40,714 bases of DNA, taken from contig URMF01000034.1 of assembly GCA_900548855.1 (NCBI GenBank), positions 1 to 40,714 of the forward strand. Direction: 5' to 3'. Below the pieces are notes generated by a model. The model had not been told where the DNA came from, did no database searches, and was given only the letters and a program-made list of their open reading frames with translations. The stretch is from an uncultured Eubacteriales bacterium (GTDB taxonomy: Bacteria > Bacillota > Clostridia > Lachnospirales > Lachnospiraceae). Position 1 is the stretch's first letter, and each line of letters starts with the position of its first letter. Positions 33,019 through 40,714 of the stretch are shown in pieces. Made by a program: the position numbers and the translations under genes.

Positions 33019-34044
33019 ATGGATTACAAGAATGCCGGAGTTGATATTGAAGCAGGCTATAAGTCAGTAGAACTTATGAAGGAGCATATTAAGAAGACAA
33101 TGCGGGAAGAGGTACTGACAAATATTGGTGGGTTTTCTGGAGCATTTTCTCTTGATAAGTTTAAAAGCATGGAACATCCTACGCTGGTTTCCGGTACGGA
33201 TGGAGTGGGAACAAAGCTAAAGCTTGCATTTATTATGGACAAGCATGACACCATTGGTATTGACTGTGTGGCAATGTGTGTAAATGATATTGCCTGTGCA
33301 GGTGGTGAGCCATTATTCTTTTTAGATTATATTGCATGTGGTAAGAATTATCCGGAAAAGATTGCAGCCATTGTAAGCGGTGTAGCAGATGGATGTGTCC
33401 AGTCAGATGCAGCGCTGATTGGTGGTGAGACAGCAGAGATGCCGGGATTTTATCCGGAGGATGAGTATGATTTGGCAGGCTTTGCCGTCGGCATTGTAGA
33501 TCAGAAGGATTTGATTACGGGAAAAGAGATTAAGGCAGGAGATGCTTTGGTGGGAATTGCCTCCAGCGGAGTACACAGCAATGGATTTTCGCTGGTACGT
33601 AAAGTATTTGAGATGACGGAAGAATCTCTGAATACCTATTATAATGAGTTGGGTAAGACCCTTGGAGAAGCCCTGCTTGCTCCGACTAAAATTTATGTGA
33701 AGGCACTGAGGAGTGTCAAAGAGGCTGGAGTTACAATTAAAGGCTGTTCCCATATTACCGGCGGCGGTTTTTATGAAAATATTCCGAGAATGCTGCCAGA
33801 AGGTGTCCGTGCAGTGGTAAAGAAGAATTCCTATGAAGTGCCGGCTATATTTAAGCTGCTGGCAAAAAATGGAAATATTGCAGAGGAAATGATGTATAAT
33901 ACTTATAATATGGGTATCGGCATGATGCTTGCAGTAGATTCTGCGGATGTGGATAAGACAATTGCAGCCCTTAAGGCAGCGGGGGAAGAGGCTTATCTGG
34001 TGGGACAAATTGAAGCCGGAGAAAAGGGTGTCACTCTGGTATAA
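33019..34044 (+). CDS. purM: Phosphoribosylformylglycinamidine cyclo-ligase (AIR synthetase)
   Basis: Closes the imidazole ring: FGAM + ATP to AIR. From ATG 33019 (AGGAGG 9 bp upstream) the protein has 341 aa, standard for PurM; an in-frame ATG at 32968 falls inside the inverted repeat. Motifs are GTDGVGTK (59-66), FFLDYIACGK, GGETAEMPGFY, GIASSGVHSNGFSLVR and the C-terminal GGGFYENIPRMLP. It is first in the purM-purN-purD run. Confidence 0.96.
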   Translation: MDYKNAGVDIEAGYKSVELMKEHIKKTMREEVLTNIGGFSGAFSLDKFKSMEHPTLVSGTDGVGTKLKLAFIMDKHDTIGIDCVAMCVNDIACAGGEPLFFLDYIACGKNYPEKIAAIVSGVADGCVQSDAALIGGETAEMPGFYPEDEYDLAGFAVGIVDQKDLITGKEIKAGDALVGIASSGVHSNGFSLVRKVFEMTEESLNTYYNELGKTLGEALLAPTKIYVKALRSVKEAGVTIKGCSHITGGGFYENIPRMLPEGVRAVVKKNSYEVPAIFKLLAKNGNIAEEMMYNTYNMGIGMMLAVDSADVDKTIAALKAAGEEAYLVGQIEAGEKGVTLV

Positions 34045-34103
34045 GGATAATACATAGTTTAACGGTTTATTAGTATTAGGAAACGGCAGTGAAGGAGTAG
34101 AGT

Positions 34104-34730
34104 ATGCTGAGAGTAGCAGTAATGGTATCTGGTGGAGGAACGAATCTGCAGGCGATTATTGATGCAGTAGATTCCGGCAGGATTACAAATACAGAGCTGG
34201 TGGCGGTTATCAGTAATAATAAGGGTGCGTATGCATTGGAACGCGCAAAAAAGGCAGGAATCCGGGATATTGTGGTTTCTCCAAAAGATTATGAGGACAG
34301 GGCAGCATTTAATAAGGCACTGGTAGAAACAGTAGATTCCCTGCAGGTGGATTTAATTGTTCTTGCAGGTTATTTAGTGGTTATTCCGCCGGAAATGATT
34401 GAAAAATATGAAAACCGGATTATTAATATTCATCCATCGCTCATACCGTCATTTTGCGGAACCGGTTTCTATGGCCTGAAAGTACATGAAGCAGCTTTGG
34501 AACGTGGTGTTAAGGTTGTGGGCGCCACGGTTCATTTTGTGGATAAAGGCACAGATACAGGTCCGATTTTGCTGCAGAAGGCGGTTGTGGTGGAAAATGG
34601 TGATACACCAAAGAGCTTACAGCAAAGGGTTATGGAACAGGCAGAGTGGATTTTACTGCCTCAGGCCATTGATATGATTGCCAACGACAAGGTTGTTGTG
34701 GTGGATGGAAGAACGGTAATACGCAGGTAA
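34104..34730 (+). CDS. purN: Phosphoribosylglycinamide formyltransferase (folate-dependent)
   Basis: Adds the formyl group of 10-formyl-THF to GAR. The phosphate loop VSGGGTNLQAI begins at residue 8. Catalytic Asn108 and His110 are in NIHPSLIPSF and Asp151 in DKGTDTGPI. The length of 208 aa is normal. The ribosome site is GGAG, and the gene starts 59 bp after purM. Confidence 0.96.
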   Translation: MLRVAVMVSGGGTNLQAIIDAVDSGRITNTELVAVISNNKGAYALERAKKAGIRDIVVSPKDYEDRAAFNKALVETVDSLQVDLIVLAGYLVVIPPEMIEKYENRIINIHPSLIPSFCGTGFYGLKVHEAALERGVKVVGATVHFVDKGTDTGPILLQKAVVVENGDTPKSLQQRVMEQAEWILLPQAIDMIANDKVVVVDGRTVIRR

Positions 34731-34772
34731 TATATTTGATGTAAAGGAAGATAAAAGATCAGGAGGACGGAC

Positions 34773-36044
34773 ATGAAAGTTTTAATAATTGGAAGCGGCG
34801 GCAGGGAGCATGCAATTGCAGCCTGTGTGGCAAAGAGCAAACGAGTATCTCAAATTTATGCTGCACCGGGAAATGCAGGTATTGCAGAGCTTGCAGAATG
34901 TGTGGATATATCAGTGATGGATTTTGATAAGCAGGTGGCCTTTGCAAAGGAGAAAGAGATTGATTTTGTTATCGTGGGTCCGGATGACCCATTGGTGGCT
35001 GGTTGCGTAGATGCCTTTGAAAAAGAGGGGATAAAAGTATTTGGTCCCCGCAAAAATGCAGCTATTATAGAAGGCTCAAAAGCATTTTCAAAGGATTTGA
35101 TGAAGAAATACGGGATACCGACAGCAGCTTATGAAACCTTTGATAATGCGGAGGATGCATTAGCCTATTTGGAAGCAGCAGCTTTTCCGATTGTATTAAA
35201 AGCAGACGGTCTTGCTCTTGGAAAGGGAGTATTGATTTGCAATACCCTGGAAGAGGCAAAGGCTGGTGTAAAGGAAATTATGCTGGACAAACATTTTGGT
35301 GATGCCGGCAATAAGATGGTTATTGAAGAATTTATGACTGGCAGGGAAGTGTCCGTTCTGGCGTTCTGTGACGGAACCACCATCAAAACTATGACATCTG
35401 CACAGGACCACAAAAGAGCAAAGGATGGTGACCAAGGATTAAATACCGGTGGTATGGGTACCTTTTCTCCAAGCCCGTTTTATACAAAAGAGATTGATGC
35501 TTTCTGTCAGGAGGAAATCTATAAGAAAACCATGGCAGCCATGAAGGCAGAAGGAAGGGCTTTTGTGGGCGTTTTATTTACAGGCTTGATGATTACGGAA
35601 AGGGGAACTAAGGTATTGGAGTTTAATGCCCGGTTTGGTGACCCGGAGGCACAGGTTGTCCTTCCTCGAATGAAAAATGATATCATTGATGTGATGGAGG
35701 CATGCATTGACGGAAAACTGGACCAGATAGAGCTGGAGTTTGAAGACAATGCCGCTGTCTGTGTGGTATTGGCATCTGACGGTTATCCGGTGTCGTATGA
35801 GAAAGGCTTCCCGATTCAGGGACTGGACAGCTTTAAGGAAAAGGATGGTTATTATGTTTTTCATGCAGGTACAAAGCTTTCTGGTGGACAGGTAGTAACA
35901 AATGGTGGACGGGTTCTTGGAGTTACGGCAAAGGGAGAGAATCTGGTAAAGGCTCGTGCTAACGCCTATGCAGCAACGGAATGGATTGATTTTGAGAACA
36001 AATATATGCGCCATGATATTGGTAAGGCAATTGATGAGCAATAA
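34773..36044 (+). CDS. purD: Phosphoribosylamine--glycine ligase (GAR synthetase)
   Basis: ATP-grasp ligase making GAR from phosphoribosylamine and glycine. The N-terminal IIGSGGREHAIA, the ATP-grasp core (FPIVLKADGLALGKGVLIC) and the metal/substrate loop LEFNARFGDPEAQ are present. The 423-aa length is standard. AGGAGG is 7 bp before the ATG. It is last in the operon and is followed by a short terminator and two copies of the dispersed repeat. Confidence 0.97.
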   Translation: MKVLIIGSGGREHAIAACVAKSKRVSQIYAAPGNAGIAELAECVDISVMDFDKQVAFAKEKEIDFVIVGPDDPLVAGCVDAFEKEGIKVFGPRKNAAIIEGSKAFSKDLMKKYGIPTAAYETFDNAEDALAYLEAAAFPIVLKADGLALGKGVLICNTLEEAKAGVKEIMLDKHFGDAGNKMVIEEFMTGREVSVLAFCDGTTIKTMTSAQDHKRAKDGDQGLNTGGMGTFSPSPFYTKEIDAFCQEEIYKKTMAAMKAEGRAFVGVLFTGLMITERGTKVLEFNARFGDPEAQVVLPRMKNDIIDVMEACIDGKLDQIELEFEDNAAVCVVLASDGYPVSYEKGFPIQGLDSFKEKDGYYVFHAGTKLSGGQVVTNGGRVLGVTAKGENLVKARANAYAATEWIDFENKYMRHDIGKAIDEQ

Positions 36045-36062
36045 GAAAATGCACAAAGGAGG

Positions 36063-36089
36063 GGACTGTGATATAATTGCAGTCCTTTT
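36063..36089 (+). terminator. Terminator of the purMND operon
   Basis: The stem GGACTG (36063-36068) with CAGTCC (36080-36085), 11-nt loop, then TTTTG. It is a short stem, backed up by the two repeat hairpins that follow. Confidence 0.6.
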
Positions 36090-36090
36090 G

Positions 36091-36132
36091 TTGCCATGCA
36101 TATGAGAAAATGGTCCAGTGGACTTTTTTGAG
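36091..36132 (+). repeat. Dispersed 42-bp hairpin repeat, first unit of a tandem pair
   Basis: The head TTGCCATGCATATGAGAAAA, T, stem GGTCC-AGT-GGAC, T-run, GAG. It is joined directly to the next unit with a 42-bp period. Confidence 0.75.
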
Positions 36133-36175
36133 TTGCCAAGCATATGAGAAAATGGTTCAGTGGACCATTTTTGAG
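36133..36175 (+). repeat. Dispersed 42-bp hairpin repeat, second unit of a tandem pair
   Basis: The head TTGCCAAGCATATGAGAAAA, then TGGTTC-AGT-GGACCA (one G.T pair), T-run and GAG. It is nearly the same as the preceding unit. Confidence 0.75.
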
Positions 36176-36202
36176 TGTCGTTTCGCTGATTTTCTGTAAT
36201 GA

Positions 36203-36230
36203 GTGAAAACTTTTATGGATTGGGTATAAT
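36203..36230 (+). promoter_or_regulatory. Promoter of clpC
   Basis: GTGAAA (36203-36208), 16 bp, TATAAT (36225-36230). The -35 is weak. No CtsR heptad pair (GGTCAAA) is visible around it. Confidence 0.5.
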
Positions 36231-36263
36231 AGAGAAGAAAGAACATGTAGATTGGAGAATGGA

Positions 36264-38714
36264 ATGAATCAGAATTATACAAAGAGCGCCAATAACGCAT
36301 TAAAATATGCAAAAAAAATTGCATTGGAATTGACACAGGAATATGTGGGAAGTGAACATTTGCTCCTAGGACTGGTTAAAGAGAAAAACGGTTTGGCTTC
36401 CGCTGTTCTCGTGAAGAATGGTGTGGAGGAGGAACGGCTGGAAAATCTGACTAGCCAGCTGATGATGGAGCATACCAATGTGGCATTGGCAAACAAGGCA
36501 GAGTTTTCCAAGAGATGTCAGGATATTTTGGAGCTTGCCGATAAAGAGGCGGTGAAATTTAAGGCACAGCAGGTCGGGACAGAGCATCTTTTGATTGCAA
36601 TTATAAAACATCCGGACAGTGTGGCATTCCGCCTTTTGACCGCTATGAATATCACCATTAGCAAGCTGTATGCGGATATACTGGCAGCTATGGGAATAGA
36701 GCCTTCTGTGGCAAAAAATGAGTTGAACAGCCTGAAATCCAAGGAGAAAAAGGGAAAATCTGCAACTCCGACACTGGACCAGTATTCCAGAGATTTTACG
36801 AAGCTGGCAAAGGAGGGAAAACTGGACCCGGTAGTGGGAAGGGCAGAAGAAATGCAGCGTGTGGTACAAATTTTGAGCCGCAGAATGAAGAATAACCCTT
36901 GTCTGGTTGGAGAACCGGGGGTCGGTAAAACCGCCATTGTTGAAGGACTTGCTCAGATGATTACCGCAGGAGAAGTACCGGAGACAGTTACGGGAAAGCG
37001 TCTGCTTTCACTGGACTTATCCGGAATGGTGGCAGGCTCCAAATATCGTGGTGAATTTGAGGAGCGCATTAAGAAACTGATTAATGAGGTTACCCAGGTT
37101 GGCAATGTGATTTTATTTGTAGATGAGCTTCATACCATTATAGGAGCAGGCGGCGCAGAGGGGGCAATTGATGCTTCTAATATTTTAAAGCCTGCATTGT
37201 CCAGGGGTGAGATTCAGATGATTGGTGCAACCACAACAGCAGAATATCGTAAATATATTGAAAAAGATGCGGCGCTGGAGCGCAGATTCCAGCCGGTTAC
37301 GGTACACGAGCCTACCGAGGAAGAAGCAGTTGCAATATTAAAGGGGCTTCGTTCCTGTTATGAATATCATCATGGACTTACGATTAGTGATGAGGCAGTA
37401 AATGCTTGTGTTAAGCTGGCGGTACGTTATTTAAATGACCGTTTTCTGCCGGATAAAGCGATTGATTTGATGGATGAAGCGGCGGCAAAGAAAAAGCTGG
37501 CAGCTTCTAAGGTGACCCCACAGATGAAGCAGGTGGAAAAGGAAATTGCGGCGTTGAATATCGAGTTGGACCAGTCCTTTATGGATAATGATTTGGAAGC
37601 AGCTCATGAGACGAAGCTTGCTATCAAGCTGTTGGAGGAAAAACTGGACAAATTAAAGAAGCGTCATGACAACAGCGCCAGGCTGCAGAATTTAGTGCTG
37701 GATGAGGATGATATTGCAACGGTTGTGGCAGATTGGACAAAGATACCGGTAAGCCGGCTGAAGGAAGAGGAATCAAAGAGACTTCTTCATTTGGAAGAGG
37801 TTCTCCATAAACGTGTTATTGGTCAGAATGAGGCAGTGGACGCAGTTGCCAAGGCTATTAAACGAGGAAGGGTTGGATTAAAAGACCCAAAACGTCCAAT
37901 TGGTTCATTTTTGTTCTTAGGGCCTACAGGTGTCGGAAAAACAGAGCTTTCCAAGGCTCTGGCAGAAGCGGTGTTTGGAGACGAGAAAGCTTTGATTCGT
38001 GTTGATATGTCAGAGTATATGGAGAAGCACAGCGTGTCCAAAATGATTGGTTCGCCTCCTGGCTATGTAGGTTTTGAAGAGGGTGGACAATTAAGCGAAC
38101 AGGTTCGGAAGAATCCATATTCTGTTATTTTGTTTGATGAAATTGAAAAGGCACATGTTGATATTTTTAATGTTCTGTTACAGATACTGGATGACGGACA
38201 TGTAACGGATGCCCAGGGGCGGAAGGTGGACTTTAAAAATACCATTATTATTATGACCAGTAATGCCGGAGCTTCCCGGATTATGGAACCAAAGAAATTA
38301 GGATTCGCAGGTGAAGCTTCCGATGAAAAAGACCATGAATTTATGAAAAATGGAGTTATGGAGGAAGTAAAGCGGCTGTTTAAACCGGAATTTCTTAACC
38401 GTATTGACGACATGATTGTTTTCCATGCACTGACGAGGGATGAGGTTAAAGATATTGCAGACCTTTTACTTCGCAATTTTGCAGCAAGAGTGAAAAGCCA
38501 GATGGGTATGGAGTTGAAATATGGTGAGGCAGTGAAAAATTATATTTTTGACAAGGGCTATGATAAAAAATATGGTGCTAGACCGCTTCGAAGAGCGATT
38601 CAAAATGAGATTGAAGACAGGATGGCGGAGGAAATACTGGCTGGAAATATCCAGGCAGGTCAGACGGTGAGAATATCCGTTGTAAAGGCTGGTATAAAAT
38701 TTAAAGTGGTCTAA
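36264..38714 (+). CDS. clpC: ATP-dependent Clp protease ATPase subunit ClpC
   Basis: Unfoldase that feeds ClpP, 816 aa from ATG 36264 (GGAG 6 bp upstream; a TTG 12 bp earlier would overlap that site). The two Clp_N repeats are at about 1-140 (GSEHLLLGLVKEKNG and GTEHLLIAIIKH). D1 has Walker A GEPGVGKT (216-223). A coiled middle domain follows, around residues 415-475, and D2 has GPTGVGKTEL and the sensor region NRIDDMIVFH. The C-terminal D2-small domain ends in a basic stretch. The usual ctsR-mcsA-mcsB genes do not precede it; the gene seems to be on its own. Confidence 0.95.
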   Translation: MNQNYTKSANNALKYAKKIALELTQEYVGSEHLLLGLVKEKNGLASAVLVKNGVEEERLENLTSQLMMEHTNVALANKAEFSKRCQDILELADKEAVKFKAQQVGTEHLLIAIIKHPDSVAFRLLTAMNITISKLYADILAAMGIEPSVAKNELNSLKSKEKKGKSATPTLDQYSRDFTKLAKEGKLDPVVGRAEEMQRVVQILSRRMKNNPCLVGEPGVGKTAIVEGLAQMITAGEVPETVTGKRLLSLDLSGMVAGSKYRGEFEERIKKLINEVTQVGNVILFVDELHTIIGAGGAEGAIDASNILKPALSRGEIQMIGATTTAEYRKYIEKDAALERRFQPVTVHEPTEEEAVAILKGLRSCYEYHHGLTISDEAVNACVKLAVRYLNDRFLPDKAIDLMDEAAAKKKLAASKVTPQMKQVEKEIAALNIELDQSFMDNDLEAAHETKLAIKLLEEKLDKLKKRHDNSARLQNLVLDEDDIATVVADWTKIPVSRLKEEESKRLLHLEEVLHKRVIGQNEAVDAVAKAIKRGRVGLKDPKRPIGSFLFLGPTGVGKTELSKALAEAVFGDEKALIRVDMSEYMEKHSVSKMIGSPPGYVGFEEGGQLSEQVRKNPYSVILFDEIEKAHVDIFNVLLQILDDGHVTDAQGRKVDFKNTIIIMTSNAGASRIMEPKKLGFAGEASDEKDHEFMKNGVMEEVKRLFKPEFLNRIDDMIVFHALTRDEVKDIADLLLRNFAARVKSQMGMELKYGEAVKNYIFDKGYDKKYGARPLRRAIQNEIEDRMAEEILAGNIQAGQTVRISVVKAGIKFKVV

Positions 38715-38757
38715 ATGGAATTGGCAAAAAATACTCTTTAATTTTATAAAATTATGC

Positions 38758-38786
38758 TGGAAAAAATACACTATATATTGTATACT
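38758..38786 (+). promoter_or_regulatory. Possible promoter for the small protein and radA
   Basis: TGGAAA (38758-38763), 17 bp, TATACT (38781-38786), 55 bp before ATG 38842. Confidence 0.4.
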
Positions 38787-38841
38787 GTTCTATATAAAAG
38801 AGGCTACTTTTGGTATTAAGAAGATACAGGAGGATAAGATA

Positions 38842-39252
38842 ATGGCAGTAGTGGCGGAACTGATTAAAGAAGAGAACGGCTCGTTAAGCTTTGGTAATTA
38901 TGAATTGACCTCCAAAACCAAATTTGATGGTTTTGTTTATAAAGGGGACAAATATAAAGTAAAGACCTTTAATGAGATTACCAAGTTAGAGAAAAACGGC
39001 TCCTTTGTTTATGAATCGGTACCAGGAACTGTAGTACATGGCTTTAAAGCTACGGATACAATGGTAGAATTTGAAGTGGAGGGTACAGAAGATTCACAGA
39101 TTACATTAGAATTAGAGGCTGGACAGGAATATGTTACGGTGATTGATGGTAATAGTATAGGTTCCGTTAAGACCAATCTTGGAGGTAAATTGAATTTTAG
39201 TGTAGAGTTAAATCCGGGACAGGCATCCCAGATTAAGATTGAGAAATTATAA
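38842..39252 (+). CDS. Conserved-looking beta-rich small protein between clpC and radA
   Basis: 136 aa without signal peptide, TM helix or Cys. It is rich in short beta-strand patterns with Gly turns (KEENGSLSFGNYELTSKTKF, then KYKVKTFNEITKLEKNGSFV and GQEYVTVIDGNSIGSVKTNL). The first segment reads like a sensor or regulator of envelope or stress type, but I do not recognise a domain and give no function. AGGAGG is about 9 bp before ATG. It lies 21 bp before radA, so the two are probably one transcript. Confidence 0.8.
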   Translation: MAVVAELIKEENGSLSFGNYELTSKTKFDGFVYKGDKYKVKTFNEITKLEKNGSFVYESVPGTVVHGFKATDTMVEFEVEGTEDSQITLELEAGQEYVTVIDGNSIGSVKTNLGGKLNFSVELNPGQASQIKIEKL

Positions 39253-39273
39253 GACTATCAGAAAGGAATTCAG

Positions 39274-40626
39274 ATGGCGAAGGCAAAACAGATGTATTTT
39301 TGTCAGGAGTGTGGTTATGAATCCACGAAGTGGCTGGGACAATGTCCGGGTTGCAGGAATTGGAATACTTTTGTAGAAGAGAAATTAGTGGTAGGCGCTG
39401 GTAAGCATTCTGGTAAGGCAGAGGCTGCGGCGCCTACTAGTATTTTGAATGTTACTACATCAGAGGACACACGAATTGGCACAGGAATGAAAGAACTGGA
39501 CAGAGTGCTAGGCGGAGGTGTTGTGAAAGGTTCGCTTACTCTAGTAGGCGGTGACCCTGGAATTGGCAAATCCACATTGTTGTTACAGGTATGCCGCAAT
39601 CTGACCACGACAGAGCATAAGGTTTTATATGTTTCTGGCGAGGAGTCTCTGCAACAGATTAAATTGCGTGCAGAGAGACTGGGCGGTTTTACACAGGATA
39701 TGCTGTTGCTCTGCGAAACAAATTTAGATGCAATAGAAGGTGCCATTACAAAAGTAATGCCAGAGGTTGTGGTAATTGATTCAATTCAAACCATGTATTT
39801 GGAAGATGTGGCGAGTGGTGCAGGAAGTGTCTCACAGGTACGGGAAGTGACTGGAAGATTGATGCGTATTGCAAAACAGTTAAATGTTGCCATATTCATT
39901 GTGGGGCATGTTACAAAAGAAGGTACAGTGGCGGGACCAAGAACGCTGGAGCATATGGTGGATACAGTATTGTATTTTGAAGGAGAAAAAAATGCTATTT
40001 ACAGGGTGTTAAGAGGGGTTAAGAACCGTTTTGGCTCTACAAATGAGATTGGTGTATTTGAGATGAAGGATAATGGTTTGTTTGAAGTGGAGAATCCCTC
40101 TCAGGTCATGCTAAATGGCAGACCTCTGGATGCATCAGGCTCTGTTGTTGTATGCTCCATGGAAGGTACCAGACCTATTTTAATTGAAATTCAGGCGTTG
40201 GTGTGCCAGTCAAATTTTAATCTTCCGCGCAGAACTTCCGTGGGAATTGATTACAACAGGGTAAATCTTTTAATGGCGGTTTTAGAGAAGCGTGCTGGTT
40301 TAATGCTTGCAGGTAACGATGCATACGTAAATCTGGCCGGGGGAATGCGGTTGAGTGAACCGGCAATTGATTTGGGGATTATTGTTGCATTGGTCTCCAG
40401 TTTTAAAAATGTTCCGGTAGATGCTCATACCATTATTTTTGGTGAAGTAGGGCTGGCTGGCGAGGTGAGAGGTGTTTCAATGGCAGCACAGAGGGTAAAG
40501 GAAGCAGCCAAAATGGGTTTTACAACCTGCATTTTACCTAAAATTAATTGTGAGGGTATGGAAGAAGTAAAGAGAATGAAATTAGTGGGGGTACAGAATA
40601 TTTCTGAAGTACTCTCCTTATTATAG
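39274..40626 (+). CDS. radA: DNA repair protein RadA (Sms)
   Basis: RecA-like ATPase/helicase that processes recombination intermediates. A zinc finger C10-x2-C13...C24-x2-C27 opens the protein, followed by Walker A GGDPGIGKST (92-101), Walker B VVVIDSIQT, the RadA-specific KNRFG motif (250-254) and a Lon-like C-terminal domain (RTSVGIDYNRVNLLMAVLEK, then GEVGLAGEVRGV). The 450-aa length is standard. AAAGGA precedes the ATG. In many Firmicutes radA follows clpC closely; here one small gene lies between. Confidence 0.96.
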   Translation: MAKAKQMYFCQECGYESTKWLGQCPGCRNWNTFVEEKLVVGAGKHSGKAEAAAPTSILNVTTSEDTRIGTGMKELDRVLGGGVVKGSLTLVGGDPGIGKSTLLLQVCRNLTTTEHKVLYVSGEESLQQIKLRAERLGGFTQDMLLLCETNLDAIEGAITKVMPEVVVIDSIQTMYLEDVASGAGSVSQVREVTGRLMRIAKQLNVAIFIVGHVTKEGTVAGPRTLEHMVDTVLYFEGEKNAIYRVLRGVKNRFGSTNEIGVFEMKDNGLFEVENPSQVMLNGRPLDASGSVVVCSMEGTRPILIEIQALVCQSNFNLPRRTSVGIDYNRVNLLMAVLEKRAGLMLAGNDAYVNLAGGMRLSEPAIDLGIIVALVSSFKNVPVDAHTIIFGEVGLAGEVRGVSMAAQRVKEAAKMGFTTCILPKINCEGMEEVKRMKLVGVQNISEVLSLL

Positions 40627-40714
40627 TAAATGAGTGAGAGTCTGTCCCATAGAATTAGGTTGTAGATATGTCTTAGAAGCTGGAATTATTTATAAAATTT
40701 TCTGCTTTTTATAG
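40627..40714. other. Right edge, no feature seen
   Basis: 88 bp of AT-rich sequence after radA. I see no terminator, start codon with ribosome site or repeat unit before the window ends. Confidence 0.6.

Noticed and set aside
33403..34008. 201-residue reading frame on the minus strand
   Set aside because: Antisense shadow of purM, no ribosome site and Cys/His/Ile-rich nonsense composition.
36091..36175. Tandem repeat considered as a CRISPR start
   Set aside because: Units abut without spacers, there are only two, and each is itself a hairpin terminator-like element.
36366..36937. Two overlapping minus-strand frames opposite the ClpC N-domain
   Set aside because: Both are shadows of clpC; no promoter or ribosome site.

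Overview
The window looks like a chromosomal segment of a low-to-mid-GC Clostridia, most likely a Lachnospiraceae gut anaerobe. Supporting points are the era-recO-glyS (alpha2 GlyRS)-ppdK order, M16C peptidase and DUF4349 proteins, AGGAGG ribosome sites throughout, many short Cys-anchored lipoproteins, and purine genes scattered in small units. The assignment rests on gene content only; no search was run.

Layout. (1) 1-13.75 kb is a housekeeping block: the 3' part of an elongator tRNA-Met gene, an M16C zinc peptidase, a DUF4349 lipoprotein, era, recO, a small lipoprotein and glyS. A convergent soluble PocR-chemoreceptor-like protein follows, then a secreted SH3b-NlpC/P60 peptidoglycan hydrolase and ppdK. 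(2) 13.8-15.5 kb is a scar: two fragments of exported-protein genes meet head to head, and one carries an in-frame stop 12 codons before its apparent natural end. (3) 15.6-22.4 kb is an accessory island. A weak promoter preceded by tandem 20-bp VirR/LytTR-like boxes reads into a 4-TM protein, a DUF4176 protein and a type VII-style substrate. That substrate has an N-terminal helical pair with YxxxE, a pre-toxin-like middle and a long Lys/Ala tail in place of a toxin domain. Convergent to it, stop to stop with 2 bp between, is an operon of an HTH regulator and a transmembrane Ser/Thr kinase with an extracellular beta-propeller. A divergent lipoprotein gene shares the control region. (4) 22.5-25.6 kb holds a ZIP metal transporter, a 205-bp nested palindrome, purE, a decaying antitoxin/PIN-toxin pair, a 2H phosphoesterase and a CPCC Cys-rich protein. 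(5) 25.6-36.1 kb holds purC (minus strand), a lipoprotein, a J-domain/TPR giant next to an HscC-type Hsp70, and purM-purN-purD. (6) 36.1-40.7 kb holds a double copy of a dispersed repeat, clpC, a conserved beta-rich small protein and radA.

How the genes fit together. purE, purC, purM, purN and purD supply five steps of de novo IMP synthesis from three separate promoters. The J-TPR protein and the Hsp70 are probably a dedicated chaperone pair. The 15.6-22.4 kb island may be a regulated T7-type effector cassette with a kinase signalling arm; no secretion machinery is encoded here. A 42-bp hairpin repeat (TTGCCATGCATATGAGAAAA, then a GGTCC-AGT-GGACC stem and a T-run) recurs at transcription-unit ends at about 0.13, 8.3, 25.5 and 36.1 kb.

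The best candidates for something undescribed are the effector/kinase island with its tandem boxes, the J-TPR/HscC pair with its C-terminal Cys cluster, the 205-bp palindrome, the dispersed hairpin repeat, and a perfect 16-bp inverted repeat on the purM promoter.
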